Origin: Pinus tabuliformis
Taxonomy: Eukaryota; Streptophyta; Pinopsida; Pinales; Pinaceae
Reading direction: 5' to 3'
NCBI GenBank assembly: GCA_031772625.1
Contig: CM062818.1
Coordinates: 1,281,838,277-1,281,902,276, forward strand
Length of the DNA: 64,000 nt
Shown here: positions 59,596 to 64,000 of the stretch, piece by piece
How the letters are laid out: every line of letters begins with the position of its first letter
Position numbering within the stretch: the first letter of the stretch is position 1
Translations under genes and position numbers: made by a program
Notes under the pieces: model-generated
Told to the model about the DNA's origin: nothing
Databases searched by the model: none
What the model saw: the letters and a program-made list of their open reading frames with translations, nothing else

Positions 59596-61479
59596 TTATC
59601 TTATTGTAGATGGGGACATCCTTGATAGCTTGGAGGAGTGAGATTTTAACACACAAGTTTTAAATTCACCTAGAAGTTCAGCCTCTTTTGGAGCGTGTTG
59701 GATAGGATGGATTAATCTCTCAGGAAAGGGAGGTGGATTGGCCTGAGGAGCACTCTCCTCCTTTTCCTCTTCAAGCTCATTGGGTGGAGATGGGGGTTGA
59801 TTATTTGGAATCACTCTTTGAGACTTGAGATTGATTTATTGAATTTCCATAGCATAAGCAGGGTAAGATGTTTCTCCACTATAGACCTGTTGTGCCTGTC
59901 TGCTGTTTAGGTTTGGATTTGGTTGAACAGACATCTGAGGTTTCTTAGGTGGAGTAGGGTGAAGGAGTTGTGTTTGATATGGAGGTGGAGGCAGTAAGGT
60001 TGGAGATTGGTTGTATGGGGACCTCCACCCCTGGGATGGTGCATTCCACTGAGGTTGTGGAGGAGTATATGGCTGAAATGATTGATTGGTAGGTTGGGAA
60101 TGGTATTGAGGTGAAAAAGACCAGGGAGAAGGTGTGGATCATGAAGAATGAGCAGGAGGGCACCAAGGGGGAATGGATGAATTTTGGTTAGGGTTGTAAT
60201 ATGAATAGGATACCCCTTGCATGGCTTGTTGGTATGGTCAAGGTCCTTGAGGCCTTCTTTGGTTGATATAGCAAAGTTCTTTAGTCACCCCTTCAGTTCC
60301 TTTATACATAGCTTTCAATCCAGGCAGAGAAGGGCACTTGTCTATGGAGTGGTTCTCCTCACAGAATGAGAATATATCTATAAGATTCAATGGAAATTCA
60401 TTTCTAGGGTGTCTTCTCATGCATCTAGGGCAGAAGACAGCTAAGGATATTTCTTCTTCCTTCTTCTTCCCCTTGATTTACATGGTTTCCATTTGCAAAG
60501 AAAGGGCATGTGGAATTTCACTCTTTAAGTCTTCCAACATGTTCCCAATTTCACTTTTTATGGATGTGTTGGAGGAGCAAGAACGGGCCTAAGCTTGACT
60601 AGCCCTACCCTTCTTTCTAGCTTCCCTAGAATGATTTTTGAAAACTATCTTGATATCATCATAGGGTAATTGATAGATGTCCCCTCCTAACAACATGTTT
60701 AGGGTTTGCAGGAGATCTTCCCCGATCCCTCTAAGAAGGACTAGCTTAAGTGATTCAAGATCGAGGGTGCATCTAGCCCTTTTGTAGCTGAGTTGGAACC
60801 TTTCTTTATAATCTTCCAAAGACTCATCATGTCCTAAGCTCATTCTAAAAAATTCCTCTTTGGTATCTCTGGACCTGCAATAATCCCTGTACTTATTGTT
60901 GAAGGCTTGTTGCATTTGAGCCCAGGTGGTGATGTTGTCCCCAGGTAAACCCATGAACTAGCGCAAGGCTACATCTTTGAGGGTGGATGGAGATAATTTC
61001 AACTTCTCGTCATCAGAGGTATAATCATAAGTTCTGCATATGACTGCAAACTCAAGCAAAAAGGTATAAGGGTCCTTTGAGGTTAAGCCATGGAAGCGAC
61101 GAAGGGCAGAGGGGATTATGTTTTTCATCCTAGCATCCCCATTAGTTTATATGATGGGAAAAGCACCCTCAGCAGTTTTTTCAGCTCCTTCTCTTTTTTC
61201 AATCCCATTTCTATTTTCAGCCATGGTGTAGGTTGGCTGAATGGTCTCTTCTTCTTCTTCTTCCCCAATAGGCTCCTCAAAGATCTCTGGATGTTCGCCT
61301 AATGGGTCCTCTAGCTCATAGAAATCGAAGAAGAAGGAAGGTAGGTTGTTAGATGCGGTGGGGATTTTTGGCCAAAAATTTCCTAGGTTGTCTCTACTCC
61401 TATGAGGAATGAAAGGATTTTTTTTATTTTTATTTTTTTTAGAATTACTTGCAGAATGGGAAGAAAGCAACGATTGCAA
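59596..61479 (-). pseudogene. Gypsy gag
   Basis: Four blocks: 61479-61147 (N-terminal, Ser/Asn and Glu-rich), 60954-60589 (retrotransposon gag domain: FNNKYRDYCRSRDTKEEFFRM, SLEDYKERFQLSYKRARC), 60420-60238 (CxEENHSIDKCPSLPGLKAMYKG, a degenerate zinc-knuckle-like region), and 60166-59596 (Pro-rich linker). It matches the smaller gypsy at 4.4-5.9 kb block by block. Frameshifts between blocks. Confidence 0.82.
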
Positions 61480-61534
61480 CTATTTGTTGAATGGAACTAC
61501 TTACAAAATTGGAAAGAAAGAAAAGATTGCAACC

Positions 61535-61556
61535 TCCCCGGAAATGAAGCCAAAAA
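61535..61556 (-). promoter_or_regulatory. Gypsy primer binding site (Athila/Tat type)
   Basis: The minus strand reads TTTTTGGCTTCATTTCCGGGGAGG directly after the 5' LTR. It differs by a few bases from the TGGCGCCGTTGCCGGGGA site of Athila/Tat elements. Confidence 0.65.
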
Positions 61557-61557
61557 G

Positions 61558-63612
61558 TGATGAGCTCTAGTATTGCAGCAAGAATGTTGCAACTCTTAGG
61601 GCTACTAACTTTACTTCATAAACCCGGGGTTCATACAAACTTGGAGGTGACAGTGTTGTATACACAGTAGATGTAATGGCCTACTCTTGTCACTTTTCAA
61701 CTGGGGCCATAGACCACTAGGTTTTTTCACAACAGTCTTCTGTTAACTAGAAGGAGTCTGACTACGAAATGGCAAAGGGAAAATTATTCTTAATATAGAA
61801 ACGAAATGTTCCCTACTCTAGGAAATGAAAGTGTTGAATCAGAAGGTGCTATAAAGTGACATGAAATCATCTAGCTAAGCATCTACACAGATTGCTTGCA
61901 CAAGAGACCTAACTTAACCTTGCATATAACATCTAGTTATCTGGACTAAATAAGCATGAAATTTATCTAAAAACTATTGTGAATGTTGCTAGGGAAAATT
62001 TTAATGATGGAAAATTATGTTGAAGTTTAAAAACATTGGCGAATCTCACTAGTCTCTAATATGAAAACTATAAAATGTTTATTGATTTATTTATAAAACT
62101 ATTCAAATTTATATTGATTTTATATATATTATGTATATAATGTTGGTGATTTTTAAGGTAAAATAATTTTATATTGTAAAATTTCGGCGAATCATTTTTA
62201 GAAAAAATGGAAATTGGTGAATCCTGTTTTGGAAAAATCATGGAAAATTAGCCCCCTAAAATTTTCCATGACTGTTGCATGCATGTGCTAATAAGAAATT
62301 GCAGAAAAAACCTTTTTGATTTTCAGTTTTATGAATGAAAATGCTAATATAACCAATTTGTTCTTTCACAGGGGAGACAGGTATGGAGAAATAGGTCTGG
62401 TATGGTGTCAAAGGTATGGAAGGAAAGTGGAGGCCTAGCCTAAGCTCATATGACAATTTCTGTTCAATTCGAGCTTAAAATAAGCTACTACAGGGTTTCC
62501 TGTAGTACACCAAGATGTCCTAGTTCTACCACAAGATGCCCTATTTTACTACAAGAAACAGGCTGAAATCTTATAGGGAGGTAGGAAAGGTAGGAGTAAG
62601 TGTGGGAAAGGTGTCTAATGGGGAACTAAGGCACATAGGAGGTGCACACTACCCAAGGCTCAATCCAAGGCTTCAAGATGGTTGGACTTGCTCAAGGGAA
62701 TTGTCCACTTTGCTACAAACTAGAAATTCGGATTAGGGTTTGGTGGGCTTTGGAAGCGTAGGTGGAGAAGACTTGGATGAGGCTAGCGAGATGAGATCTC
62801 CCTGTAGATCAAAAACTCCTACAACAATAGACATTATTTTCTTCGTTTATACACAACTTCATTTACATATGGAAAAGATGAGTTGAATTTAGGAAAAACA
62901 AAGTTATTACTAGATAATGGCTAAGTTTACGAAAGGAAGTGCTTCTAAACCATAGAAAACTCAAGAGACCAAAATGACAATTGCAGGTACCTCTAAGAAA
63001 TTTAGGAACATTGATTTGTGCAACAAGAAACCCTAGGTTATGCAGTGATCAAATAATAAATTTGTTTTTTTGTTGTATGAATGGAACCCTCAAACCTGAT
63101 CCCATAAGGGAGATGAGGCAAAAGCCACTGCCACAAGTTCTTTTGAAGTGTTTACTGTCACTATTATACAATTGATCTATCTATCCACAAATGGAAGAAA
63201 ACTAAGTAATCATCCAAATACTTGCATATTAAACAAAACTAAAATCACTTCAGCAACTAACTACGAATGTAAACTAAGCATACATGTATAGAAAGAGGAA
63301 CCACTACTACTAGGGTTGGGCCCTAACCCAAGAGCTTCAACCCTCTCATTCAACTTAGTGTTGGATCGAGGGAATGCTTTCCATTTTTATCAAAATGTAA
63401 AAAATACATAAGAGTTATCAGTCACAATGTCTTAGCTCGAAAATGCCTCTTGACTACAATAAAAAAGGTTTAATCCTAATGAGGCCCTAGGCTTTCTTAT
63501 TTATACAACTGAAGCTACCAACAAATTCCTTAAATTTAGGGAGGTTTGGCTGCCAACTTGAGATTAACTTGTCTTCAACTATTACTGGCTTGGCTGCCAA
63601 TGACCTCGGTGG
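61558..63612 (-). repeat. Gypsy 5' LTR, outer end missing, with a MITE inside
   Basis: It begins TGATGAGCTCTAGTATTGCA like 49126 and follows that LTR closely. Without the 281-bp MITE it covers about the first 1.77 kb of the LTR. The match ends at ~63612 (GACCTCGGTGG), where the other LTR continues GACCTTGGTGGGCTTAGC. Confidence 0.85.
61990..62270. mobile_element. MITE, 281 bp, second member, 9-bp TSD
   Basis: It starts TAGGGAAAATTTTA and ends TAAAATTTTCCAT. It is flanked by GAATGTTGC (61981-61989) and GACTGTTGC (62271-62279), a 9-bp duplication with one mismatch. The empty site is seen in the sister LTR (GTGACTGCTGCATGC at ~49550), which confirms the insertion. Confidence 0.92.
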
Positions 63613-64000
63613 TTTTTTGTTTACATATTAGATCATGTTTCCTATGTACATCAAATCCCATGAAATCATAAAAATGTTTATAAAAATAATCCACAACATC
63701 TTTCATATGTTGGACATGGGCTTCTTCATCTAGATTCATGATTTCTTCACTTTATTCTTCATTATAGATTTATTCACAATGATCATCAATAAAATTTACA
63801 GTGTCTTCTAGGTCTCCATCATCATTGATCATCAAGGGAGACTTCACTTGAGAATATATATTTATTCTCTCTCTATAAAATCTGTGGATGAAAAGGTCTC
63901 CTAGATTTATTTGTATTTTTTTTTCTCCCTCATGATTGTGTCTTGGTGGGTTTCTATTCTCGAATTCCATTCTAGCTATTTTATTTGATAGATTCCTTAT
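63613..64000 (-). other. Unassigned DNA beyond the truncated LTR
   Basis: A minus-strand frame at 63970-63770 reads MEFENRNPPRHNHEGEKKIQ..., and after two stops continues with EEAHVQHMKDVVDYFYKHFYDF. I do not recognise it. It may be the edge of another mobile element that replaced the LTR end. Confidence 0.35.

Larger units (their letters stand above)
49126..63612 (-). mobile_element. Large Athila-like Ty3/gypsy retrotransposon, right end truncated
   Basis: On the minus strand: 5' LTR (63612-61558, outer end missing), primer site, gag, protease, RT, RNase H, integrase, a long non-coding stretch, an accessory ORF, polypurine tract and 3' LTR (51211-49126). The primer-site form (TGGCTTCATTTCCGGGGAGG, against the Athila/Tat TGGCGCCGTTGCCGGGGA) and an extra ORF after pol point to the Athila branch. 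All frames carry stops. At 63613 similarity to the other LTR stops, so no TSD can be checked. Confidence 0.85.

Overview
The window looks like repeat-dense intergenic DNA from a large seed-plant genome, most probably a gymnosperm and plausibly a conifer. Reasons: AT-rich DNA with no intact host gene; several generations of nested LTR retrotransposons with copia (initiator Met-tRNA) and Athila-like primer sites; and two Penelope-like elements (PLEs) with GIY-YIG endonucleases, a group known among land plants mainly from conifers. The organism is an inference. No rRNA, tRNA or CRISPR was seen.

Layout. 1-336: end of a copia LTR, same family as the complete copia at 37-42 kb. 337-4.0 kb: unassigned DNA with short tandem repeats. 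4.0-7.95 kb: remnant of a minus-strand Ty3/gypsy element (gag plus 5' LTR) carrying a small Mutator-like MITE. 8-11.3 kb: a gypsy RNase H scrap and a decayed accessory ORF. 12.0-15.3 kb: a short non-autonomous LTR element. 16.3-23.4 kb: a nearly complete minus-strand PLE with pseudo-LTRs, a candidate hammerhead ribozyme and a 12-bp target duplication. 24.1-30.1 kb (minus): a decayed, intron-containing gene joining a ParB-like domain to a beta-class amino (N4/N6) DNA methyltransferase, split by a second, older PLE (27.4-29.7 kb). 30.1-32.3 kb: spacer with a GC-rich inverted-repeat array. 32.3-36.1 kb (plus): a decayed gene with acidic 26-residue repeats and a DUF7869-like, possibly RNase-H-fold, core. 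37.0-42.2 kb: a young complete copia element with 5-bp TSD. 43-48.85 kb: gypsy integrase and protease scraps. 49.1-63.6 kb: a large minus-strand Athila-like gypsy element (LTR, PBS, gag, PR, RT, RH, INT, accessory ORF, PPT, LTR). 63.6-64 kb: unrelated DNA.

How the parts relate. Most of the window is layered insertion: copia into older DNA, a PLE into the methyltransferase gene, MITEs into gypsy DNA. The most interesting part is the divergent pair at 24-36 kb. A bacterial-type ParB/amino-methyltransferase gene and a DUF7869-like gene lie head to head, both intron-containing and decayed to a similar degree. They may be two genes of one large, undescribed DNA transposon; this is inference, and no terminal inverted repeats were found.
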